From contig DYRX01000087.1 in NCBI GenBank assembly GCA_020718525.1, forward strand, positions 1-13,272: a stretch of 13,272 nucleotides of DNA. The letters are read 5' to 3'. The DNA comes from Victivallis vadensis. Lineage in GTDB: Bacteria > Verrucomicrobiota > Lentisphaeria > Victivallales > GWF2-50-93. A program made the translations under genes and the position numbers. The notes under the pieces were generated by a model. It did not search any database. It worked only from the letters and a program-made list of their open reading frames with translations, and had not been told where the DNA came from. Below are positions 1-7,280 of the stretch, piece by piece. The first letter of the stretch is position 1, and each line of letters opens with the position of its first letter.

Positions 1-215
1 AAGGGACAGGACACTAGATGAGCGACGCGGCAGAAGTCATAAGAGTCATGAAAACTATAGTTGAGGGTCATGCACCCCTCTTCCACGGGTAATTATAATT
101 GTCGTGAGTGAGTAGATATAATTGTCTCGGGACGCTTCTACTGCGATTTCATATCGGAAATCCCGTCCGAAGATATAAAAATTCCTTCATCTGCGGCTTC
201 TCTTGTCGGTGCCGA
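1..215. other. Short non-coding region at the left edge
   Basis: No convincing gene is seen. A TAG at 15-17 is followed directly by an ATG that opens only a 24-codon frame ending at 92. The stretch holds a 10-bp direct repeat, TATAATTGTC, at 94-103 and 117-126 (23-bp period). It also holds a small inverted repeat, GATTTC/GAAATC, around 145-162, just past the 3' end of the AraC-family gene on the minus strand. That inverted repeat lacks a following T-run on the minus strand, so I do not call it a terminator. The first bases, AGGGACAGGACAC, resemble a motif I recall near REP-type elements, but no transposase is visible. Confidence 0.5.
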
Positions 216-1004
216 TTATTTTTCTGAATTCGAGTATATCTTCTTTCTGAATCTGGCAGGGGACTCTCCGCGGATCTTGGAAAATGCCTTGGTGAAGTGG
301 TATCTGTCGCAGAAGCCGAGGCTGTCGGCAATTTCCTTTATGCTCTTCTCCGTGCAATGGAGCATGAAGCAGGCTCTCTCGACACGGATCTGATTCAGAT
401 ATTTTTGCGGACTCGTCCCCGCCGACTGCCTGAAGAAGCGCAGGAATGAATTTGTACTCATCGAGAATTTCGCGGCAAGCTCGGGATTGGAAATCCCTCT
501 TTCGCAGTGATTGTTCAATATCTCGAAGGCCTTCATCGTTCTTGGCTCACAATTTCCGCGAGGAAGACGGACCGGAAGGGATGCGATGAAGCCGCCAAGA
601 AGACCCAACGCCGTCATGTCGGCCTTGAACGTCTCGCCTCTGTCGCAGAGTTCCATGATCTGGCGAATGCGGGATTTGAGATCGTCGCCTGCTGGAAAGA
701 CATAGAGGGGATCTGCCACCTCAAAAGAGTCGCTTTCAACAGTGAAGTGGATGTAGAAATGCGCAGGCTTTTTCGGGCTCTGCGGCGGAAAGGATGCAAA
801 AGCCGTGTCGGGCTTCAGCAGATACGCCTTGTCCGGCTCCAGACGGATGCGCCTCCCCTGAAGCATTATAGAGGCGCCAGGCAAATCGTTCCAGTAGAAT
901 CTCCAGTACGGAGCAGAGAGGTTGGCGTAGCTCCACCAGCTTCCAAGTCTAGTCCACGCAACTTGAAGCACTCTCAGCGCGATTGACGAAAAGTTCTCTG
1001 TCAT
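216..1004 (-). CDS. AraC-family transcriptional regulator, probably of the fucose genes
   Basis: A 262-residue protein with the usual AraC/XylS layout. Residues about 25-90 look like the beta-rich ligand-binding jelly-roll (runs such as FYIHFTV and the YLLKPDTAF segment). Residues about 160-257 form the double helix-turn-helix: the first unit reads NPELAAKFSMSTNSFLRFFR, and the second, SIKEIADSLGFCDRYHFTKAF, is followed by a typical SPARFRKK end. I chose the ATG at 1004 because GGAG lies 5 bases upstream on the minus strand; the longer frame to 1088 would run through the AT-rich promoter region. It diverges from the alpha-L-fucosidase gene, so it most likely senses L-fucose or a fucosylated sugar and controls the two genes to its right, perhaps with autoregulation. 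The ligand is inferred from context only. Confidence 0.9.
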   Translation of the reverse strand: MTENFSSIALRVLQVAWTRLGSWWSYANLSAPYWRFYWNDLPGASIMLQGRRIRLEPDKAYLLKPDTAFASFPPQSPKKPAHFYIHFTVESDSFEVADPLYVFPAGDDLKSRIRQIMELCDRGETFKADMTALGLLGGFIASLPVRLPRGNCEPRTMKAFEILNNHCERGISNPELAAKFSMSTNSFLRFFRQSAGTSPQKYLNQIRVERACFMLHCTEKSIKEIADSLGFCDRYHFTKAFSKIRGESPARFRKKIYSNSEK

Positions 1005-1113
1005 TTTAGCTCCGATGTTAGATTTATACACAAATATAATGCTTTTGTATATTTGCAAGCCTATGATTTGGCTGTAGCCTTTGAACACACAGCAAAAAAG
1101 GAGTTTTTGTCAA
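1005..1113. promoter_or_regulatory. Divergent promoter region with inverted repeat (candidate AraC-family operator)
   Basis: This is the AT-rich 109-bp gap between the divergent regulator and fucosidase genes. A perfect -10 hexamer, TATAAT, lies at 1035-1040 on the plus strand, without a good -35 at 16-18 bp. On the minus strand TATAAA lies at 1028-1023. An 8-bp inverted repeat, CAAATATA (1031-1038) and TATATTTG (1048-1055), separated by 9 bp, straddles the plus -10 and sits next to the minus one. That position suits an operator controlling both directions. AraC proteins often use direct repeats, so the inverted arrangement is only a candidate. A Shine-Dalgarno AAAGGAG at 1097-1103 serves the fucosidase gene, 10 bp before its ATG. 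Confidence 0.5.
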
Positions 1114-2406
1114 ATGTCTTCGAAAAAAGCGCTTTCGAGAACGTCCTGGTTCACTGAATCCAGGTTCGGTCTTTTCATCCACTGGGGGCTTTATTCGATG
1201 CCGGCGCGGCACGAGTGGGTGCGCAACAAGGAGAAGATTTCAAACGAGGAATATCAGAAGTATTTCGAGCATTTCAATCCGGACCTCTACGATCCGAAGG
1301 AATGGGCGAGAGAGGCGAAAAATGCGGGGATGAAGTACTTCGTCATAACGACCAAGCACCACGAGGGCTTCTGCCTATGGGACTCGAAACTGACGGATTA
1401 CAAGGCGCCATGCACTCCGTGCAGAAGGGATTTGCTCAAGCCGATGGTGGAGGCATTCAGGTCGGAAGGTCTCAAGGTGGGCTTCTACTATTCACTCCTT
1501 GACTGGCATCATCCGCATTACACGGTGGACAAGATTCATCCGATGCGCGACAACGAAGAGGAGCGTGGAAAGAATTCGAAAAGAGACATCCGAAAATACA
1601 CAAAATACCTGCACGGCCAGGTGCGCGAACTGCTAAGCAATTTCGGAAAAATAGACATACTCTGGTTCGACTTCTCCTATCCCGGAGAGGACGGCAAAGG
1701 CCGAGACGACTGGGACTCCGAAAACCTGCTCAAGATGGTAAGGAAGCTTCAGCCAGACGTAATGATTGACAACCGCCTAGATCTGCCTGGATCTGGCGAT
1801 TTCGAAACGCCGGAGCAGTTCCAGCCACCTGCCCCACTCAGAGATGGAAATGGCGATATAAAGGTATGGGAGGCATGCCAGACCTTCTCCGGCTCCTGGG
1901 GCTACTACAGGGACGAATACAGCTGGCGTGAAAGGGATGAACTGCTCTGCACGCTGATAGACTGCGTCAGCAAAGGTGGCAATCTGCTCATGAACGTCGG
2001 GCCGACTGCCCGCGGCGAATTTGACGCCCGCGCCCTGGACAGGCTCCGCTTCTTCGGCGAATGGATGAAGCGTCACAGCCGCTCGATATACGGGTGCGGC
2101 GCCGCTCCAGCCGAATTCAAGGCGCCTCCGGGATGCATGCTCACATACAATTCCGAAAAGGAAATCCTCTACATCCATGTCCAAAGATGGCCTTACAAGT
2201 TCATTCTCGCCGAAGGTCAGGCGTACTTTGACAGAGTCGAATACGCGCAATTCCTCCACGACGGTTCCGAAATAGACATCAAGGGCGTGGACGCCTGGCA
2301 CATGTCCCAGTTTCCTGACAGCAAAACTCTCTATTCGTTCGCAATTCCTCAGAAGCGTCCTGACGTGGCAGTCCCCGTAATCGAAGTATTTCTAAAAAAG
2401 CAATGA
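1114..2406 (+). CDS. Alpha-L-fucosidase, glycoside hydrolase family 29, predicted cytoplasmic
   Basis: A 430-residue GH29 enzyme that hydrolyses terminal alpha-L-fucosyl residues with retention of configuration. The family signature is near the N-terminus: WFTESRFGLFIHWGLYS with His23, then TTKHHEGF with His82-His83. The ILWFDFSY strand places the probable catalytic nucleophile at Asp186. Glu234 (TPEQF) and Glu253 (KVWEACQTF) are acid/base candidates; I cannot decide between them by eye. NLLMNVGPTARGEFD follows as expected. There is no signal peptide and no long C-terminal carbohydrate-binding domain, so this is a compact form probably acting on imported oligosaccharides. The start at 1114 is chosen because AAAGGAG lies 10 bp upstream; the frame also opens at TTG 1081, but that would overlap the ribosome-binding site. 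It is followed 30 bp later by L-fucose isomerase, which supports the fucose specificity. Confidence 0.94.
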   Translation: MSSKKALSRTSWFTESRFGLFIHWGLYSMPARHEWVRNKEKISNEEYQKYFEHFNPDLYDPKEWAREAKNAGMKYFVITTKHHEGFCLWDSKLTDYKAPCTPCRRDLLKPMVEAFRSEGLKVGFYYSLLDWHHPHYTVDKIHPMRDNEEERGKNSKRDIRKYTKYLHGQVRELLSNFGKIDILWFDFSYPGEDGKGRDDWDSENLLKMVRKLQPDVMIDNRLDLPGSGDFETPEQFQPPAPLRDGNGDIKVWEACQTFSGSWGYYRDEYSWRERDELLCTLIDCVSKGGNLLMNVGPTARGEFDARALDRLRFFGEWMKRHSRSIYGCGAAPAEFKAPPGCMLTYNSEKEILYIHVQRWPYKFILAEGQAYFDRVEYAQFLHDGSEIDIKGVDAWHMSQFPDSKTLYSFAIPQKRPDVAVPVIEVFLKKQ

Positions 2407-2436
2407 TAAGTAATTAGCAGAAAAGGAGATCCAGAG

Positions 2437-4137
2437 ATGAAATCAGGAAAAGCCAAAGCCGTCGAGCAAGCAGGCTCAAACTCGGAAAAATCCGTTCTTG
2501 GCGTATTCGCCACATGCGACCCCAGAATAGATGCGGACTCCAGAAAAAGGGCCGCGAACATTGTCAGAATGGTCGCGGACAAGATCGCAGAGAGAGTCCC
2601 AGAGATAGATGTTGTCTATAGCAAGATCCTTGTGGATGGCGAAATTCAGGCGGACATCGTCGCAAAATCCTTCCAGAAGAGCGGCGTCAAAATGCTTGTT
2701 CTCGTCCCGGACACCTGGGCGTTTCCTCAGCTCAGTGCAATGTCGCTCCTTCAGCAGTTCCCCCCGGACACACCCTTCAACATAACTTGCGGAAACAGCG
2801 GACCAAAGCCAGGAGTCGTCTTCGCGCACGCCCTGAATGGCGCCCTGGCGCAGTTCGGCAGGCTCGCCCACCTCAATGTTGGAACTTGGGCTGACACAGG
2901 GCTCGATCCGGAGATGACAAAGCAGACAGAGGACGATCTTGTCGAGTGGGTCTGGGCGGCGAAGACGGCGGTATCCCTGCGCGGGAAAAGAATAGTCGTC
3001 TTCGGACACGACTCGATGGGAATGGAGACCGCGCTCGCCCACGTTATTCCGACAAGGAATAAATATGGAGTCGAGATCACGCGCCTTGACATGAAGCTCC
3101 TCGCAGACATGCTCTGCAAAAAGGCGTACAGCGAAAAAGAGCTAAAAAAACTTCGCGGATGGATTGACCAGCATCTCGGAAAGCGTCTTGAAACTCCGAC
3201 TGAGGCGGACAGCTTCCGCTTCAACCAGAGCCTGGCCATGTATCTGATACTCAGAGACTTGATAAAGGATGTGAACGGAGTCGGCGGCGGCTTCATGAGC
3301 CAGCTCGAATGGGGCTCGGACACCCGCGGAATCCCGCTTCCCGTTGCCGACGCAATGGAGTCTCTTTTCAACAGCAGTTTCGACCACAACGGTCCCAAAA
3401 AGCCCCTCCCCTTCGGTACCGAAGCAGATGTCCAGGGAATTCTAAGCATGCTTTTCATGTCGGAGCTGACAGGAGGCAATCCGCCACTCTTCATGGATTT
3501 CAGAAAAGTCTGGGAGCCCTGGGAAGCAAGAAAGGCCGCCGACTCGCTCGGAATAAAATACTCCGAAAAGGACAAATGGGCTTCGAAGGGCTTCGTGGAC
3601 GGAGACAATTCCGGAAGCGCCTCCCTGGACTGGGCGGCAAAGCCTGGCGCATCCGTCGAGGAGATAATGAAGGGGATCTCCATGCCACTTGCAGACAAAG
3701 ACTATTTCCCGGGCATGGGAAACAGCGTGACATTCGTCTCGCCCGCCGGAATAGAGGGCGTCGCCGGTCGCCTTGCATACAGCTCCCTCTCGGGCGCATT
3801 CACTCTCATGTGGGACGAAGCGGAAACAATTTCGATGCCCCACAAGCTCAGCGAAAAAGTCAGACACACGTCGAGCTGGGCATGGCCACACAGCTACGTA
3901 TGCCCGAAATACGCCAGCATGTACGAGTACAAGCACTATGCGCCAGCAAACCATTTTCACATGATTTGGGGGCTGACGCCTGCAAGGCTTCAGTTCTGGA
4001 TGGATCTCACTGGAACGCTCTCCGGCAACATCTGGTCGGCAAGACCATCATTTGTCCAGGGAACAGACCGTCCCATTCCTCTGCTCTATCTTCTCAACGG
4101 AGGCGAAAACAGCGCAAAGCTCATGAGGAAAAGCTGA
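2437..4137 (+). CDS. fucI: L-fucose isomerase
   Basis: A 566-residue Mn-dependent ketol isomerase converting L-fucose to L-fuculose in the cytoplasm; members may also act on D-arabinose. It is slightly shorter than E. coli FucI (591) and lines up along its length by eye. The metal-binding set is conserved: Glu329 in the SFDHNG..FGTEADV region (E. coli Glu337), Asp354 in LFMDFRKVW (Asp361) and His506 in PANHFHMIWG (His528). The spacing between the first two is 25 residues against 24 in E. coli. The N-terminal domain carries the expected TWAFPQ and GNSGPKPG-type segments. AAGGAG lies 8 bp before the ATG. It is the second gene of the fucose pair, 30 bp after the fucosidase gene. Fuculokinase and aldolase are not in this window, so the pathway must be completed elsewhere. 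Confidence 0.94.
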   Translation: MKSGKAKAVEQAGSNSEKSVLGVFATCDPRIDADSRKRAANIVRMVADKIAERVPEIDVVYSKILVDGEIQADIVAKSFQKSGVKMLVLVPDTWAFPQLSAMSLLQQFPPDTPFNITCGNSGPKPGVVFAHALNGALAQFGRLAHLNVGTWADTGLDPEMTKQTEDDLVEWVWAAKTAVSLRGKRIVVFGHDSMGMETALAHVIPTRNKYGVEITRLDMKLLADMLCKKAYSEKELKKLRGWIDQHLGKRLETPTEADSFRFNQSLAMYLILRDLIKDVNGVGGGFMSQLEWGSDTRGIPLPVADAMESLFNSSFDHNGPKKPLPFGTEADVQGILSMLFMSELTGGNPPLFMDFRKVWEPWEARKAADSLGIKYSEKDKWASKGFVDGDNSGSASLDWAAKPGASVEEIMKGISMPLADKDYFPGMGNSVTFVSPAGIEGVAGRLAYSSLSGAFTLMWDEAETISMPHKLSEKVRHTSSWAWPHSYVCPKYASMYEYKHYAPANHFHMIWGLTPARLQFWMDLTGTLSGNIWSARPSFVQGTDRPIPLLYLLNGGENSAKLMRKS

Positions 4138-4356
4138 ATTTGCTCAAGAGCTTAGCGCAGAGCTTTCCGTAAAACAAGCTTGAAGAGAAATTGAGGCGCT
4201 TTGCTTCTTTCGTCCCCTATATGCCTAAAAAAGAGGCTTGTGAGCGAATCCGGTGTTGATTTTTTCATCTTTCACTCTCAATTAAGGGCTTTGCAGTCCC
4301 GGCGCAGATCCGGGCGCCAAGAGTTTAAAGGATGAACTGGAACCGGAGAGCTGTCA
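4138..4356 (+). promoter_or_regulatory. Intergenic leader of the proS operon with a GC hairpin
   Basis: This 219-bp gap separates the fucose pair from proS. TTGATT at 4256-4261 is a possible -35; the hexamer 17 bp further on (CAATTA) is poor, so the promoter is tentative. Downstream, CCCGG (4298-4302) and CCGGG (4310-4314) form one 5-bp stem. The overlapping pair GGCGC (4301-4305) and GCGCC (4314-4318) forms a mutually exclusive one, so this stretch can fold two ways. GGAG at 4345-4348 is the proS ribosome-binding site. I found no recognisable T-box or other riboswitch and no T-run terminator after fucI. Confidence 0.35.
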
Positions 4357-6102
4357 ATGAGAATGTCGAAACTGGTTGGACGCCGCATCAAGGAGGCGCC
4401 AAAGGACGCGAAAACGAAGAGCCACATATACCTTATACGGGGCGGCTATGTAAGACCTGTCTCTGCGGGAGTCTATTCCCTTCTGCCTCTTGGCAAGAGG
4501 ATAATAAGCAAGATCGAGGCGATAATCAGGGACGAGATGGACCGGATCGGCGGGCAGGAGGTGCTTATGCCTCTTGTCCTTTCTGCGGAGCTTTGGGAGG
4601 AGTCCGGGCGCTATTCGAGCGTGGGCGAGGAGCTTCTCCGCTTCAAGGACCGCAACGGGAAGTCAATGCTTCTCGCGATGACCCACGAGGAGGCTGTGGT
4701 GCATCTTCTCAGGACGGAAGTCAACAGCTACCGCCAGCTTCCTGTCATGCTCTACCAGATCCAGACGAAATATCGGGATGAGGCAAGGCCGAGGGCGGGG
4801 CTTATCCGCGTCCGTGAATTCACCATGAAGGACGCCTATTCCTTCCATGCCGAGCAGGAATGCCTCGACTCGTATTATGCGCTTGCACATGAGGCGTATG
4901 TGCGTATTTTCAGGCGGATCGGCCTGAACAACTGCATTTCCATAGAGTCGAATCCGGGCATGATGGGCGGAAATGTCTCGCACGAATTCATGGCTGTGGC
5001 AGAATGCGGCGAGGACAGCATCTTCATGTCCCCGGATTCTTCATACATGGCCAACAAGGAGGTGGCGAAGACTTCCATAAGATTTGAGAAGACCTCCCCG
5101 CTTCCTCTGGAAAAAGTGCATACGCCCGGGAAGAAAACTATTCAGGATGTCGTCTCTTTCCTGGGGAAGAGCTCTTCCGACGCAGGCAAGGCGGTCTTTT
5201 ACACTGACAAAAAGGACAATCTCATTTTCGCCATGATCAGGGGCGACTTTGAAGTGAACGAATCGAAGCTGAGAAACATTCTCAAGGCTGATGAACTGCG
5301 TTTTGCCGGGGACGAGAGGATAAGGGCATGCGGTGCGGAGCCAGGCTATGCGTCGCCTATTGCCTTGGACAGGAAAGCTGTGAGAATAGTTGTTGACAGA
5401 TCCGTGGCGGAATCCTCCAACCTTGTGGTCGGCGCCAACGAGCCAGACTATCATTTGGTCAACTTCAATTTCGAGCGCGATCTTCCGGACTGCGAAGTCC
5501 ATGACATTGCCGAAGCGCGGGAGGGCGATCCATGCCCAGTAACTGGCAAGCCACTCATGCTCAAGCGAGGAATCGAGGTCGGGAATATTTTCAAGCTTGG
5601 CACCAAATATTCGTCTTCGATGAACTGCACTTATCTGGATCAGTCCGGCAAATCATTTCCCATGATCATGGGCTGTTACGGGATAGGCGTTGGGCGCTCC
5701 ATGGCATCGGTTGTCGAGCAGTCATCGGACGATTTCGGTCCGATATGGCCGATAACGATTTCTCCCTACCATGTGCATCTTTGCGCGCTGAATCCGAAGG
5801 AGTCCGGCGTTTCAGATGTCTGCGACAAAATTTATTCGGACTTGCTTGACGCCGGGATCGAGACTCTCTACGATGACAGGGGTGAAAAGGCCGGCTTCAT
5901 GTTCAACGATGCCGATCTTATTGGAATTCCTCTGAGATTCACAGTCGCGCCGAAGAGTCTGGCGAACGGTCAAATCGAGTTCAAGCGCAGAGGTTCCAAG
6001 GAGATAGCGCTCCTGCCTGTTGAGGGGATTGTCGCCACGGCGAAAAGGCTTGTGGCCGAAGAATTTGCAAAATATCAGATATCTGCGGAGAGGAGCATAT
6101 GA
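4357..6102 (+). CDS. proS: Prolyl-tRNA synthetase (bacterial type with editing insertion)
   Basis: A 581-residue class II synthetase that charges tRNA-Pro with proline in the cytoplasm. Motif 1 is around 61-75 (GGQEVLMP). THEE lies at 109-112. Motif 2 is around 138-156 (KYRDEARPRAGLIRVREF) and motif 3 around 439-455 (GCYGIGVGRSMASVVEQ). Between motifs 2 and 3, about residues 225-400, lies the YbaK-like insertion with VGANEPDYHLVNF; it hydrolyses mischarged Ala-tRNA-Pro in bacterial-type enzymes. The C-terminal anticodon-binding domain (about 470-575) has LYDDRGEKAGFMFNDADLIG. Length fits the 560-580 residue bacterial form. The start at 4357 has GGAG 8 bp upstream; a second ATG two codons later is 14 bp away and less likely. 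Its stop overlaps the start of the ExbB-like gene by 4 bp (ATGA), so the two are probably translationally coupled, an unusual pairing for a tRNA synthetase. Confidence 0.97.
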   Translation: MRMSKLVGRRIKEAPKDAKTKSHIYLIRGGYVRPVSAGVYSLLPLGKRIISKIEAIIRDEMDRIGGQEVLMPLVLSAELWEESGRYSSVGEELLRFKDRNGKSMLLAMTHEEAVVHLLRTEVNSYRQLPVMLYQIQTKYRDEARPRAGLIRVREFTMKDAYSFHAEQECLDSYYALAHEAYVRIFRRIGLNNCISIESNPGMMGGNVSHEFMAVAECGEDSIFMSPDSSYMANKEVAKTSIRFEKTSPLPLEKVHTPGKKTIQDVVSFLGKSSSDAGKAVFYTDKKDNLIFAMIRGDFEVNESKLRNILKADELRFAGDERIRACGAEPGYASPIALDRKAVRIVVDRSVAESSNLVVGANEPDYHLVNFNFERDLPDCEVHDIAEAREGDPCPVTGKPLMLKRGIEVGNIFKLGTKYSSSMNCTYLDQSGKSFPMIMGCYGIGVGRSMASVVEQSSDDFGPIWPITISPYHVHLCALNPKESGVSDVCDKIYSDLLDAGIETLYDDRGEKAGFMFNDADLIGIPLRFTVAPKSLANGQIEFKRRGSKEIALLPVEGIVATAKRLVAEEFAKYQISAERSI

Positions 6103-6839
6103 AACTTATCATTAAGCTTTTTGCGGCTCTTCCCCTCTTGGCCGTCGCGCTCTCTGCAAATGCCCAGGATGGAGCTCCTGTCGCCAGATCCGCCCAGTAT
6201 ACGACACTTGGCGAGATTATCGCAAAAGGCGGATCGGTCATGATCATCCTGCTTGCGCTCTCCTTTGTCGCCGCATGCCTGATCTTCTTCTATCTTCTCT
6301 CCTTGAGGAAGGATATTGTCATTCCAGAATCCTTGCTCAGGCAGTTCGAAGAAAAGCGGAAGGATCTGGAGATGATGACGCGCATATGCGAGGACGACAA
6401 CAGCGCGCTCTCGCTGGTGATTGCGGCAGGCGTCGAAGCTGCGAAGAGGCAGTCCTCCACATACGAGATGGTGAGGGACTCGATCGAGGATGAGGGCGCC
6501 AGGCAGGCATCCAAGCTCTGGAACAGGATCCAGTATCTCCAGGACATTGCTGTCATCGCGCCGATGGTCGGGCTTCTCGGCACAGTGATCGGAATGATAA
6601 AATCCTTCGGCGCGCTCTATTCGGAAAATATAACTCCGCGCCCCACGCTGATTGCGCAAGGCGTCTCCATGGCGCTGATAACGACTGCGGCAGGCCTTCT
6701 CATCGGCATTGTTTCAATGCTTGTGTATTCCTATTTCCGCGGAGTGGTGAACAGGCTTGTCGCCGATTTGGAGAGCGCGGCGGGAAAAGTGTCCCGGCAG
6801 ATGCCTATAGCCTCCGAAAAGCCCGAAGGAGACCGCTAG
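6099..6839 (+). CDS. ExbB/TolQ/MotA-family proton channel protein with signal peptide
   Basis: A 246-residue inner-membrane protein of the MotA/TolQ/ExbB family. It begins with a signal peptide (MKLIIKLFAALPLLAVALSANA, cut near residue 22), then a short periplasmic stretch. Three membrane segments follow: about 45-68, 149-170 (IAVIAPMVGLLGTVIGMIKSF) and 188-210 (GVSMALITTAAGLLIGIVSML), with a large cytoplasmic loop between the first two. The TM2 threonine (Thr162, GLLGTVIG) is kept. The glutamate that E. coli ExbB and TolQ carry in the third segment (GIAEALIATA) is Met191 here. With the ExbD-like partner encoded 3 bp downstream, it should form a proton-driven motor complex. GGAG lies 8 bp before the ATG, inside the end of proS. 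The TonB or Tol role cannot be decided: no TonB, TolA, TolB or Pal gene is near. Confidence 0.9.
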   Translation: MKLIIKLFAALPLLAVALSANAQDGAPVARSAQYTTLGEIIAKGGSVMIILLALSFVAACLIFFYLLSLRKDIVIPESLLRQFEEKRKDLEMMTRICEDDNSALSLVIAAGVEAAKRQSSTYEMVRDSIEDEGARQASKLWNRIQYLQDIAVIAPMVGLLGTVIGMIKSFGALYSENITPRPTLIAQGVSMALITTAAGLLIGIVSMLVYSYFRGVVNRLVADLESAAGKVSRQMPIASEKPEGDR

Positions 6840-6842
6840 CGA

Positions 6843-7280
6843 ATGGATTTCAGGAAAAACATCCGAGAAGACAGCGCCGGATTCCAGATGGCTCCGATGG
6901 TTGACATTGTTTTCCTCCTTCTGATCTTCTTCATAACGGCGTCAATCTACGCCCAGTGGGAGACGAAGATGGACATCAAGGTTCCAACTGCGAGAACAGG
7001 GGAGCACTCGCCGCGTTTCCCCGGCGAAATCATCATAAACATTGCAAAGGACGGGCGCGTGCATGTGAACATGATGGAATATTCGAAGGAGAGGCTTGGC
7101 GAAATGCTTTCCAAGCTTTCCGAGACCTATCCGGATCAGCCCGTGATCATAAGGGCGGACCTTGAGACTCCGTATCAGGAGCTTATTTCCGTCCTGGACA
7201 TGTGCCGCATGAGCGACGTATGCAATATCTCCTTCGCGACTGCCGTCCCTCCGGCGCAGAACGAAGGAGGCGCAAAGTGA
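6843..7280 (+). CDS. ExbD/TolR-family biopolymer transport protein
   Basis: A 145-residue protein with the standard ExbD/TolR topology: a short cytoplasmic N-terminus, one membrane helix at about 17-37 (APMVDIVFLLLIFFITASI) and a periplasmic domain of about 100 residues. Asp21 within the helix matches the proton-carrying aspartate of ExbD (Asp25) and TolR (Asp23). The periplasmic part shows the usual pattern: ITIN-like strand (EIIINIAKDGRVHVN), then a helix, then PVIIRAD followed by the YQELISVLDMCR helix. AAGGAG lies 11 bp upstream of the ATG, within the end of the ExbB-like gene. It should work with that protein as a peptidoglycan- or partner-binding motor subunit. Its stop overlaps the probable GTG start of the TPR gene by 4 bp, implying coupled translation and suggesting that the TPR protein belongs to the same complex. 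Confidence 0.92.
   Translation: MDFRKNIREDSAGFQMAPMVDIVFLLLIFFITASIYAQWETKMDIKVPTARTGEHSPRFPGEIIINIAKDGRVHVNMMEYSKERLGEMLSKLSETYPDQPVIIRADLETPYQELISVLDMCRMSDVCNISFATAVPPAQNEGGAK

Noticed and set aside
145..162. Inverted repeat as terminator of the AraC-family gene
   Set aside because: A 6-bp AT-rich stem without a following T-run on the minus strand.
507..986. A 159-codon plus-strand frame opposite the AraC-family gene
   Set aside because: It lies wholly antisense to a well-supported regulator and has no ribosome-binding site or known domain.
1005..1088. N-terminal extension of the AraC-family protein to a start at 1088
   Set aside because: It would cross the AT-rich divergent promoter region and lacks a ribosome-binding site. 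The ATG at 1004 has GGAG 5 bp away.
2476..3698. Long open frames on the minus strand opposite fucI (188 and 315 codons)
   Set aside because: They overlap each other and a clearly conserved isomerase gene. Their translations show no domain and look like low-complexity shadow protein.
3309..4172. A 287-codon plus-strand frame inside fucI
   Set aside because: It is an out-of-frame reading of fucI, very rich in Arg, Gln and Ser, with no recognisable motif.
4332..4781. A 149-codon frame that could be a leader peptide or gene before proS
   Set aside because: AAAGG lies only about one base before its ATG, and it runs far into proS in the wrong frame. The protein is Gly/Arg-rich with no similarity I can see.
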